NCBI RefSeq assembly: GCF_019656455.1
Contig: NZ_BPMK01000010.1
Span: 1-64,000 of the forward strand
Length of the DNA: 64,000 bases
Origin: Noviherbaspirillum aridicola
GTDB lineage: Bacteria > Pseudomonadota > Gammaproteobacteria > Burkholderiales > Burkholderiaceae_D
Direction of reading: 5' to 3'
A program made the translations under genes and the position numbers. Positions 21,755 through 32,087 of this stretch are shown piece after piece (the first letter of the stretch is position 1; each line of letters opens with the position of its first letter). The notes under the pieces were generated by a model. The model was not told where the DNA came from and ran no database searches. It saw nothing but the letters and a program-made list of their open reading frames with translations.

Positions 21755-22204
21755 TCACGTACCGGTACCGATCTGCAGTCCTTCGCGGTGCCGGCATGTC
21801 TCCTGATAGGTTTCCGCGGCGCGCTGCGCTTTCTGCCGCGCGCGCGGCGCACGCTTTCCCGCCGCCGCCGCGGCATCCTGTTCCGCCCAGCGCAGCTCGC
21901 GCGCGAGTCTTACGCAGCGCCGCTCTCGCACGGCCGCGGCACGCGCCGCGCGCTGCTGCTCCTTGTCGAGCCGCGCTTCGTGGCGACGGCGGTTGCGCTG
22001 CATTTCACGCACTGCCTTCTTGTCCTGCTCGAGTCGCTTGTCGGCATCGGCCGGCGGCGCTTTTCCCTTTTCCAGCCTGAGGGGTGCGGCGCCGGGACAG
22101 GGCGTGTCGCTGTAGACGGTGACGCCGCCTTCATCGCACTTGAATGCGGCAGACGCCGGCAGTGCCCACGCGCTCAGCAGCAGGATGCAGAGCAGCCGGC
22201 GCAT
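21755..22204 (-). CDS. DUF4124 domain-containing exported protein
   Basis: A 149-residue exported protein. A signal peptide ends at about ASAA (residue 20). A short DUF4124-type domain follows: FKCDEGGVTVYSDTPCPGA, with two cysteines likely forming a disulfide. The rest is an Arg/Ala/Glu-rich helical region (about 55-140), probably a coiled coil. The function is unknown. It is the last gene of a four-gene minus-strand operon, starting 3 bases after the FAD oxidase stop. Confidence 0.75.
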   Translation of the reverse strand: MRRLLCILLLSAWALPASAAFKCDEGGVTVYSDTPCPGAAPLRLEKGKAPPADADKRLEQDKKAVREMQRNRRRHEARLDKEQQRAARAAAVRERRCVRLARELRWAEQDAAAAAGKRAPRARQKAQRAAETYQETCRHREGLQIGTGT

Positions 22205-22207
22205 CGG

Positions 22208-23607
22208 TCAGATGACCTTCCCCGGGTTCATCAGGTTATGCGGGTCGAGCGCCTGCTTGAGGGTGCGCATCAGGGACAGCTCGACCTCCGACTTGTAGCG
22301 GCGGATTTCATCGCGCTTGAGCGCGCCGAGGCCGTGTTCGGCGGAGATGGAACCGCCGAAGCGGTTGACGCTGTCGTGCACGACGCGGTTGATTTCCTCC
22401 TGGTGCGCGATGAAGGCGTCGGGGGAGCCGTTCTCCGGGGGAGAGACGTTGTAGTGCAGGTTGCCGTCGCCGAGATGGCCGAAGGTGACCATGCGCGCGC
22501 CGGGGAAGGCCTGCTCGACGAGGACGTCGGTGTCGCGGATGAAGTCGCCGATGCGCGAGATGGGCACCGAGACGTCGTGCTTGATGTTCTTGCCTTCCTC
22601 GGCCTGGGCGAGCGGGATGTGCTCGCGCAGGTTCCACAGCGCCTTCGACTGCGCGATGGACGAGGCGACCACCGCGTCCTGGATCAGCTCCCGCTCCAGC
22701 GCTTCCGAGATCACGGCTTCGAGCAACTGGTTGGCGTGCTCTTCCGATTCGCTGTCGGACAGCTCGAGCAGCACGTACTGCGGATAGGACTGCGGGAAGG
22801 GCAGGCGCATCTGGGGGAAGTGCTTGGCGACGAGCTGCAGGCAGAAGTCGGACATCAGTTCGAAACCGGTGAGGGCGGCGCCGCAGCGTTCCTGGGTGAG
22901 CGAGAGCAGGGCGAGCGCGTCGTCCGGCGAGCGCATCGCGGCGAACGCGGTGAGCTGCGCCTGCGGTTGCGGGAAGATCTTGAGCACGCAGGCGGTGATG
23001 ATGCCGAGCGTGCCTTCGGCGCCGATGAAGAGGTTGCGCAGATCGTAGCCGGTATTGTCCTTGCGCAGGCCGCGCAGGCCGTCCCAGACTTCGCCCTGGG
23101 CGGTCACGACTTCCAGGCCGAGACAGAGGTCGCGGGTGTTCCCGTAACGCAGGACCGCGGTGCCGCCGGCATTGGTGGCGAGATTGCCGCCGATGGTGCA
23201 GCTGCCTTCGGCCGCCAGCGACAGCGGGAACAGGCGGCCGGCATCGGCCGCTGCATTCTGCACGGCCTCGAGCACGCAGCCGGCTTCGACCGTCATCGTG
23301 TTGTTGATGGTGTCGACGGCGCGGATGCGGTTCATCCGGGCCAGCGAGAGGACGATCGCGGCGCCGCTTTCGTCGGGCACGCTGCCGAGCACGAGGCCGG
23401 TGTTGCCGCCCTGCGGCACGACGGGTACGCGGTGCTCCTGGCAGAGGCGCACCAGCGACGCCACTTCCTCGGTGCTGCCGGGACGGACCACGGCGCGCGC
23501 GCTGCCGGTGAAGCGGCGGCGCCAGTCGGTGAGATAGCCGGCCATGTCGGTGCCGGTCAGGACGTTGGCCGCGCCGACGATGGCGCGGCATGCATCGAGA
23601 AAATCAG

Positions 23608-23611
<4 letters not shown>
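22208..23611 (-). CDS. FAD-binding oxidoreductase (GlcD / D-2-hydroxyacid dehydrogenase family)
   Basis: A 467-residue flavoprotein of the VAO/PCMH superfamily. The FAD domain shows RPGSTEEVASLVRLC, PQGGNTGL and GNLATNAGGTAVLRYGNTRD. The C-terminal substrate domain carries the metal-binding HLGDGNLHYNVS and the motif SISAEHGLGALKR. These are shared by glycolate oxidase GlcD, D-lactate dehydrogenase and D-2-hydroxyglutarate dehydrogenase; the exact substrate cannot be told from sequence alone. Its ATG overlaps the stop of the upstream DUF2069 gene by 4 bases. Confidence 0.9.
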
Positions 23612-25956
<2,345 letters not shown>

Positions 25957-25964
25957 GCCTCAGC

Positions 25965-26282
25965 TCAGAAGCTGTCCTGGCCGGTCAGCATCTGCCAGTA
26001 CATCACCCAGTCCCCCATGAACGAGTAGAGCGGGTGCCGGAAGGTGGCCGGCTGGTTCTTCTCGAACGCGAAATGGCCGATCCAGGCAAAGCCGTAGCCG
26101 CCGACCAGCGCGCCCAGCAGCCACCAGAAATTGCCGGTCAACAGCAGCGCGCCGAGGCAGAACAACGCCAGCGACGATCCGATGAAGTGCAATTCCCGGC
26201 AGGTGCGGTTCGAATGCTCGCTGAGATAGACCGGATAAAACTCGGCGAACGATGCGAATTCCTTCTTGATGGTTTCGGCCAT
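25965..26282 (-). CDS. Mpo1-like/DUF962 family protein
   Basis: A 105-residue protein with two membrane helices (about 35-50 and 53-70). The motif layout FYPVYLSEHSNRTCRELHFIGS, WIGHFAFEKNQPATF and PLYSFMGDW matches the Mpo1/DUF962 family. The yeast member Mpo1 is an iron-dependent dioxygenase that alpha-oxidises 2-hydroxy fatty acids, and its conserved histidines are present here, but the bacterial role is untested. Convergent with yihY, 8 bases apart. Confidence 0.83.
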   Translation of the reverse strand: MAETIKKEFASFAEFYPVYLSEHSNRTCRELHFIGSSLALFCLGALLLTGNFWWLLGALVGGYGFAWIGHFAFEKNQPATFRHPLYSFMGDWVMYWQMLTGQDSF

Positions 26283-26312
26283 GTCTTCCTCCGTTGTTTC
26301 CGCGCTTTCAGA

Positions 26313-27143
26313 TTAGGCGTCGCCCATTGCCGGTGCAAGCCTCGCTGAAAAGCCGTACAGGCGGTCGAGCACGGCATCGGGTTGCTCGGCCATCAATTGG
26401 TGGCCGCAATCCTCGATGAAGTTCACTTCCGCATGCGGCATCGCGTCAATCAGCCGGGACGCGGCCCTGGGCGGCGTCATCTGATCCCGTTTTCCAAGCA
26501 GGAACATGGTCGGGCATTGCACGCCCGCGGCCGAGGTTGCGCCCGCCGCGTAGGCGTTGCAGGCGGAGAAATCGGTATGAAAGACCCTGGCCGGGTTGCG
26601 CGACGACACGTACTGCATCAGCCGGCGGCTGCCGCCCATGACCCAGAAGCCGGGGCCGGGGCTGGACGGCTTTTGGGCCAGCGTGCTGTGGGACCAGATG
26701 TTGACCATGTCGATCGCATCCTGCTCGCGTTCCAGCGATGCCTCGAGCAGGGCCGGCGAGACCTTCATCGGCCACGCGGTGCCGACCATGGCGAGGCCGG
26801 CCACGCGCTGCGGCGCGCGGTACGCGGTTTCGAGCGCGATCAGCGAGCCCATGCTGTGGCCGATCAGGACCGCGCGCCGGGCACCGGCGGCATCGAGGCA
26901 GGCAAGCAGCCAGTCGGCCATGGCTTCGACTGTGGCGAGCGGCGCGCCGCCGCTCCTGCCGTGGCCCGGCAGGTCCACCGCCAGCACGCCGAAGCCGTGG
27001 TGCGCGAAATAACGGGTCTGCAGCCCCCACACCGAGTGATCGTTCTGCGCGCCGTGAATGAAGACCGCGGTCGGCAGCGCGGCATTGAACTCCTTGCCGC
27101 CGGTGTAGCAATAGGCGTCCTCGCCATGTACCTTGAGCAGCAT
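26313..27143 (-). CDS. Alpha/beta hydrolase
   Basis: A 276-residue alpha/beta-fold hydrolase without signal peptide. The oxyanion region is FIHGAQNDHSVW, the nucleophile elbow IGHSMGSLIA, an acid residue lies in LLGKRDQMTPP, and the catalytic His is in EDCGHQLMAEQP. It starts one base after the metY stop, so both are surely cotranscribed. It is too short and lacks the motifs of homoserine acetyltransferase MetX, which has the same fold. Substrate unknown. Confidence 0.87.
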   Translation of the reverse strand: MLLKVHGEDAYCYTGGKEFNAALPTAVFIHGAQNDHSVWGLQTRYFAHHGFGVLAVDLPGHGRSGGAPLATVEAMADWLLACLDAAGARRAVLIGHSMGSLIALETAYRAPQRVAGLAMVGTAWPMKVSPALLEASLEREQDAIDMVNIWSHSTLAQKPSSPGPGFWVMGGSRRLMQYVSSRNPARVFHTDFSACNAYAAGATSAAGVQCPTMFLLGKRDQMTPPRAASRLIDAMPHAEVNFIEDCGHQLMAEQPDAVLDRLYGFSARLAPAMGDA

Positions 27144-27144
27144 C

Positions 27145-28455
27145 TCAGGCTCCTTTCTGGGCGGCCCGCAGTCCGCGGCCGAGGTCTTCGATCAGGTCGC
27201 CGGCATCTTCCAGGCCGACCGACAGGCGCATCGTGCCTTCCGCGATGCCGGATGCGGCGAGCTGTTCGGGCGGCACCCGGAAGTGGGTGGTGGAGGCGGG
27301 GTGGATGACGAGCGACTTGGCATCCCCCACGTTGGCCAGGTGGGAAAAGATCTTCAGCGCTTCGACGAAGCGGCGGCCGGCCGCGCGGTCGCCCTTGATG
27401 TTGAACGAGAACACGGCGCCGCAGCCCTTCGGCAGCAGTTTTGCCGCGAGCGCGTGGTCGGGGTGCGATGCCAGCTCGGGATAGGCGATCGACTCGACGG
27501 CCGGATGCGAGGCGAGGAACTCGACGACCTTGCGGGTATTGGCGACGTGGCGGTCCATGCGCAGGCCGAGGGTCTCGATGCCCTGCAGGATGGCGAAGGC
27601 GTTGTGCGGGCTCATCACGGCGCCGAAGTCGCGCAGGCCCTCACGCCGGGCGCGCAGCGAAAACGGCGCGACGCTCGATTCTTCCGCGAAGACCATGCCA
27701 TGAAAGCCTTCATACGGCTCGCAGAGCTCCGCGAAATGCCCGGTCGCCTCATAGGCGCGCTGCCAGTCGAAGCAGCCGCCGTCGACCAGCAGACCGCCGA
27801 TGGCGGTGCCGTGGCCCGACAGGAACTTGGTGGCGGAGTGGAAGACCAGGTCGGCGCCGTGATCGAAGGGGCGCAGCAGATAGGGAGTGGTGAAGGTGGC
27901 GTCCACCATCAGCGGCAGGTGATGCTCATGTGCGACCGCGGCCACTTCGGGAATGTTGAGCACATCGAGGCCGGGGTTGCCGAGGGTTTCGCCGAACAGC
28001 ACTTTGGTGTTCGGCCGGATCGCATTGCGCCAGGCGTCCAGATCGCGCGGATCGACGAAGGTGGTCTCGATGCCGAAGCGCTTCATCGTGTAGGCCAGCA
28101 GATTGTGCGAGCCGCCGTAGAGCGCGCGCGACGCCACCACGTGGGAACCGGCGCCGGCAATGGTGGACAGGCCGAGATGCAGCGCGGCCTGGCCGCTCGC
28201 GGTCGCGATGCCCGCGACGCCGCCCTCGAGCGCGGCGATGCGTTCCTCCAGCACGGCATTGGTCGGATTCGAGATGCGGGAGTAGACATGCCCGGCGCGT
28301 TCCATGTTGAACAGCGAGGCGGCATGGTCGGAGTCCCGGAAGACGAATGACGTGGTCAGGTAGATCGGGGTGGCGCGGGCGCCGGTGGCGGGATCGGGTG
28401 CGGCGCCGGCATGCAGCGCCAGGGTATCGAACCCGGGGTAGTTGGGGTCGCTCAT
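27145..28455 (-). CDS. metY: O-acetylhomoserine aminocarboxypropyltransferase (sulfhydrylase) MetY
   Basis: PLP enzyme of 436 residues that makes homocysteine from O-acetylhomoserine and sulfide in direct-sulfhydrylation methionine synthesis. The N-terminus FDTLALHAGAAPDPATGARATPIYLTTSF is typical of the MetY branch. The pyridoxal lysine is in HSATKFLSGHGTAIGG, and YSRISNPTN and LGDAKSL-like VGDAKSLVIHPAST substrate motifs are intact. GGAGGAGA precedes the ATG. The 176-base upstream gap shows no recognisable SAM or SAH riboswitch. Confidence 0.94.
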   Translation of the reverse strand: MSDPNYPGFDTLALHAGAAPDPATGARATPIYLTTSFVFRDSDHAASLFNMERAGHVYSRISNPTNAVLEERIAALEGGVAGIATASGQAALHLGLSTIAGAGSHVVASRALYGGSHNLLAYTMKRFGIETTFVDPRDLDAWRNAIRPNTKVLFGETLGNPGLDVLNIPEVAAVAHEHHLPLMVDATFTTPYLLRPFDHGADLVFHSATKFLSGHGTAIGGLLVDGGCFDWQRAYEATGHFAELCEPYEGFHGMVFAEESSVAPFSLRARREGLRDFGAVMSPHNAFAILQGIETLGLRMDRHVANTRKVVEFLASHPAVESIAYPELASHPDHALAAKLLPKGCGAVFSFNIKGDRAAGRRFVEALKIFSHLANVGDAKSLVIHPASTTHFRVPPEQLAASGIAEGTMRLSVGLEDAGDLIEDLGRGLRAAQKGA

Positions 28456-28631
28456 CGTTATCTCCTCCGGAGCTTGTTCTGTATCAGCGGGCTTGTCGAG
28501 GGCTCATCCTAGCATCGAAAGCATGTGCAGGCAGTCGCCGCGGCGACAGGCGGCGAGGACGAGCGCTGGATTTTTGTGCCCGCTTACGCTACATTTCCAA
28601 AGCTATAACGATACCTCCATCCGGAAAATTC

Positions 28632-29078
28632 ATGAAAGTCTCCGAAATCCTGCAAGTCAAGGGCGACATCCTCTACACCGTGACGCCCGACACGCCGATG
28701 GCGGTGGCCGCCGATACCATGGCGGAGAAGGATATCGGCTCGCTGGTGGTGATGGAGTTCGGCGAACTGGTCGGCATGCTGACCTTCCGCGAAGTCATCA
28801 AGAGCGTCCACGCCAACAAGGGCAGCATCGGCACCGACACCGTCCGCAGGCACATGGACGACCATCCGATCACGATCACGCCCGAAACCGAGATCAACGA
28901 AGTGCGGCGGCTGATGCTGGAGAACCATGCACGCTATGTCCCGGTGGTCAACGCGCGTACCCTGCTCGGCGTGATCTCGTTCTACGACGTGGCCAAGGCG
29001 GTGGTCGAAGCCCAGAGCTTCGAGAACCGGATGCTCAAGGCCTACATCCGCGACTGGCCGGTCGAGAAGGATGAATAA
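28632..29078 (+). CDS. CBS-domain protein
   Basis: A 148-residue protein made of two CBS repeats: residues about 8-62 (VTPDTPMAVAADTMAEKDIGSLVVM) and 75-130 (ITITPETEINEVRRLMLENHARYVPVV). Such stand-alone pairs bind adenine nucleotides and act as energy sensors or modulators. No partner enzyme is adjacent. The frame is open upstream but those codons run through the metY start; ATG 28632 gives the usual MKVSEIL beginning. Confidence 0.9.
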   Translation: MKVSEILQVKGDILYTVTPDTPMAVAADTMAEKDIGSLVVMEFGELVGMLTFREVIKSVHANKGSIGTDTVRRHMDDHPITITPETEINEVRRLMLENHARYVPVVNARTLLGVISFYDVAKAVVEAQSFENRMLKAYIRDWPVEKDE

Positions 29079-29113
29079 GCCCGCCGTCTGCTCGTAGGGC
29101 GGACGATGCAACG

Positions 29114-29139
29114 AGGCCGGTCGATCGACCGGCCTTTTT
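29114..29139 (+). terminator. Intrinsic terminator after the CBS gene
   Basis: Perfect 9-bp arms (29114-29122, 29127-29135) with a GATC loop and TTTTT at 29135-29139. The stem is fully palindromic, so it may also end the convergent kinase transcript, though no T run exists in that direction. Confidence 0.9.
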
Positions 29140-29171
29140 CGTGTTTGTCACGCATCTGCCGGCTGCCGGAA

Positions 29172-32048
29172 TCAGGCGGATGCGGGAAGGGTCTCGTCTT
29201 CGCTCTTGCGCATCGGCGCGAGCATCGGCAGGCTGAGGATGAAGGCACTGCCATTGCCCGGCTCGCTCTGGACCCTGATCCGGCCGCCGAGCACGCCGGT
29301 GACGATGTTGTGGGTGATATGCAGGCCCAGCCCGGAGCCGCCGGCGCCGAGCCGCGTGGTAAAGAAGGGATCGAAGATGCGGTTCAGGTTCGCCGCGGGA
29401 ATGCCGGCACCGTCGTCGCGCACGACGAGTTCGACCCAGCCGTTCTCGGCGGTCGCGGAAATCAGCACGGCGCCGGATGCACGGTCGCCGAAGGCATGCA
29501 GCAGCGCGTTGTTGACGAGATTGGTGAGCACCTGCCCGAGCGGCCCCGGATAGCTGTCCATCTGCAGGGAGGCGGGGATCTCGTGGCGCACCGCGACATT
29601 GGTCTTTTTCAGGGTGGGCCAGAGCGTCAGCATGATCTCGGACACCAGTTCCGCGACCAGGAACTTGCGGCGCTGGGAACTGGTCTGGTCGACCGCCACC
29701 TGCTTGAAGCCGGCGACCAGGTCGGCGGCACGCTGCAGATTGCGCAGCAATATCTCGCCCGCGGTCCGGGCATCCCCGATGTACGCCTCCAGACTGGAGC
29801 GTTTCAGGCTGTTGGCGTCATAGCTGGCGGACAGCGCCCGCGCCTGGTCGGCCAGCGTGCTTGCCACCATCAGGCTGTTGCCGATCGGCGTGTTGAGTTC
29901 GTGGGCGATGCCCGCCACCAGCGAGCCGAGCGCCGCCAGCTTTTCGCTGCGCACCAGTTCTTCCTGTGCCATGTGCAGCGTCTCCAGGGTCGCCGCCAGT
30001 TCGCGGTTGGCCTGCTGCAGTTCCTCGGTCCGGGCCACGACGCGATGCTCGAGATGGGCGTTGAGTTCCAGGATCTCGCTTTCGGCGCGGTTGCGTTCCA
30101 GTTCCGCTGAGGCTCTTTCGCTGAATACCTGCAGCAGCGAGCGCACGAGATCGGGATTGCCCAGGTGATCGACATGCATGACGGCCAGCACGCCAATGGT
30201 ATTGCCCGCCGCATCCCGCAGCGGCGCTCCGGCGTAGCTTTGCCAGTCGCTGTCCGCCAGCGGCGCACCCTCCGGGAACCGGTGCCGCGGGCTGCCTTCC
30301 GTCAGGGTGATGTCGCCGCCCAGCGCCCGCTCGCAGGGCGTGCCGCGGCTGGCGTAGCTGAAGTTGGGCACGGATTCGCCGCGCAGATGCGCGGCAATGG
30401 TCGACAGTCCGGCCTGATCGGTTCTGTCGCGCAGAGCGATGAACGCGCAGTCGGCGCGCAGCGCCGAGGCGAGATCGGCGACCAGCAGGTCGAAAAACGC
30501 TTCCCCGGCGATGTCGCGCGTGCCCTGGGCCAGCCGCAGCAGCACGCGGTCGGCCTCGGCCTTCTGCTCTTCCAGCAGCCGCTGGTCGGTGACGTCGCGG
30601 ATGACGGCCAGCATGAAGGACTCGCCGCCCACCTCGAACACGCTGGCATTGGTGAGGCAGCGCCGCAGATGGCCGTGCTTGGTCCGCATCTGCCATTCAT
30701 GGTTGCGCACCGTGCGCTGCGCCGCAAGCTGATGAAACAGCACGGTGCGCTGCCGCGGTTCCGCCCACAGGCCGAGCCCGATCGCCGTCTTGCCGACGAC
30801 CTCGTCGCGCCGGTAGCCGGTGAGCCGCTCGAAAGTCTGGTTGACATCGATGAGCACGCCGTCGGCGACCCGCGCTAGCGAGACGGAATCCGGATTCGAC
30901 TGGAACGCCGCGGCGAATTTCGCCTCGGACAGCGAGAGGGCTTCCTCGGCGCGGCGTTTCTCGGTGATGTCTTCGGCGATCGACAGCAGCCGGTCCGGCC
31001 GCCCGCTCTCGCCGGTGATGCGGGCGTGGCTCCACTGGCAGGCAATCACGCGCCCGTCGGCGCGCCGGTTCTCCGCGACGTAGCGGCTGCCGACGCCGTT
31101 CTCCAGCCAGCGGCGGAAGCGCACATCCACGCCTTCCTGGCCGCCGTCGGCAATGATGAAGCTGGCGTGGCGGCCCATCGCATGCTCGCGCGGATAGCCG
31201 AAAATCTTTTCGGCCGCGTCATTCCATTCCGCCACCCGGGAGCCGGCATCCCATTCGATGATGGCGATCGGGCTGCGCTCCACCAGTGCCCGGTAGCGCT
31301 CCTCGCGTTCATGCAGTTCCTGCTCGACCCGCTTGCGCTTGTCGATGTCTTCTTCCAGTTCCCGGTTCTTGTGGTCGAGTTCGGCGAACACGCGGCGCAG
31401 GCTGAGGCGGGTGTCTTCCAGGCGCCGCCCCAGCAGGCCGATCTCGTCCAGCCGCTGCCAGCTGAACGGCGTCTCCAGTTCGCGGTTGGCCAGCCTTTCG
31501 GCGCCCATGCCCAGCTTGTGCAGCGGGCGCACCAGGCGTTTCTCGAGCAGCACGAGAATCAGGGCGATGGAAACCGCCGCCTGCGCCAGCACGGCCGCGA
31601 TCGAGCCGAGCAGCTCGCTCGTCATCTGCTGCCGCAGCCGTTCGCTGCTCACCTCCACCTTGACCGAGCCGATGGTCGTGCCGTTGTAGACGACCGGCTG
31701 CTCGGTCGCGAAGCTGCGGCCCCCGGGCGGGGGCGGGCGCTGTCCGGCGACGAACAGGCCGAGCGCGCTGTCGCGCACCTCGATGCGGATGATGTCCTCG
31801 TTGCGCAGCATCATCGCTTCCACCAGTGCGTTGCCGCTCTCCTGGTTGATGTTCCAGAGCGGTTCCTGCATGCCGTTGGACAGGATGTCGGCGTTCTGGC
31901 GCAGCATCTCCTCGGTCTGGCGCTGGATGCCGTCGGTGTACTGCCGCAGCCAGGAATAGCCGCTGATGAGCAGCACCGGCACGAGCAGTCCGAGCACGAC
32001 CGTCAGCACGATTGCCTTGCGGAGGGTCAGACTGCGTTCGGTGGCCAT
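29172..32048 (-). CDS. Multi-domain membrane sensor histidine kinase
   Basis: A 958-residue kinase. Membrane helices at about 11-32 and 146-168 flank an extracytoplasmic sensor domain of about 115 residues. Then come HAMP (about 169-230), two PAS domains (about 250-370 and 375-495), a GAF domain (about 505-660), a coiled coil, the dimerisation domain with His716 in IAHELNTPIGNS, and the ATPase with NLVNNALLHAF, DDGAGIPAAN and GGSGLGLHI. It has no receiver of its own. It lies 39 bases after a receiver-DUF3369-GGDEF-EAL gene on the same strand, its probable partner. The signal is unknown. Confidence 0.92.
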   Translation of the reverse strand: MATERSLTLRKAIVLTVVLGLLVPVLLISGYSWLRQYTDGIQRQTEEMLRQNADILSNGMQEPLWNINQESGNALVEAMMLRNEDIIRIEVRDSALGLFVAGQRPPPPGGRSFATEQPVVYNGTTIGSVKVEVSSERLRQQMTSELLGSIAAVLAQAAVSIALILVLLEKRLVRPLHKLGMGAERLANRELETPFSWQRLDEIGLLGRRLEDTRLSLRRVFAELDHKNRELEEDIDKRKRVEQELHEREERYRALVERSPIAIIEWDAGSRVAEWNDAAEKIFGYPREHAMGRHASFIIADGGQEGVDVRFRRWLENGVGSRYVAENRRADGRVIACQWSHARITGESGRPDRLLSIAEDITEKRRAEEALSLSEAKFAAAFQSNPDSVSLARVADGVLIDVNQTFERLTGYRRDEVVGKTAIGLGLWAEPRQRTVLFHQLAAQRTVRNHEWQMRTKHGHLRRCLTNASVFEVGGESFMLAVIRDVTDQRLLEEQKAEADRVLLRLAQGTRDIAGEAFFDLLVADLASALRADCAFIALRDRTDQAGLSTIAAHLRGESVPNFSYASRGTPCERALGGDITLTEGSPRHRFPEGAPLADSDWQSYAGAPLRDAAGNTIGVLAVMHVDHLGNPDLVRSLLQVFSERASAELERNRAESEILELNAHLEHRVVARTEELQQANRELAATLETLHMAQEELVRSEKLAALGSLVAGIAHELNTPIGNSLMVASTLADQARALSASYDANSLKRSSLEAYIGDARTAGEILLRNLQRAADLVAGFKQVAVDQTSSQRRKFLVAELVSEIMLTLWPTLKKTNVAVRHEIPASLQMDSYPGPLGQVLTNLVNNALLHAFGDRASGAVLISATAENGWVELVVRDDGAGIPAANLNRIFDPFFTTRLGAGGSGLGLHITHNIVTGVLGGRIRVQSEPGNGSAFILSLPMLAPMRKSEDETLPASA

Positions 32049-32087
32049 GAGAGGAGTCTCGAGCGCTTCGCGCGTCGCAAAAGAAGA

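Noticed and set aside
28456-28631. Possible SAM or SAH riboswitch before metY
   Set aside because: Neither the GATTTGA/GCTAAA blocks of SAM-II nor a recognisable SAH element is present on the relevant strand.
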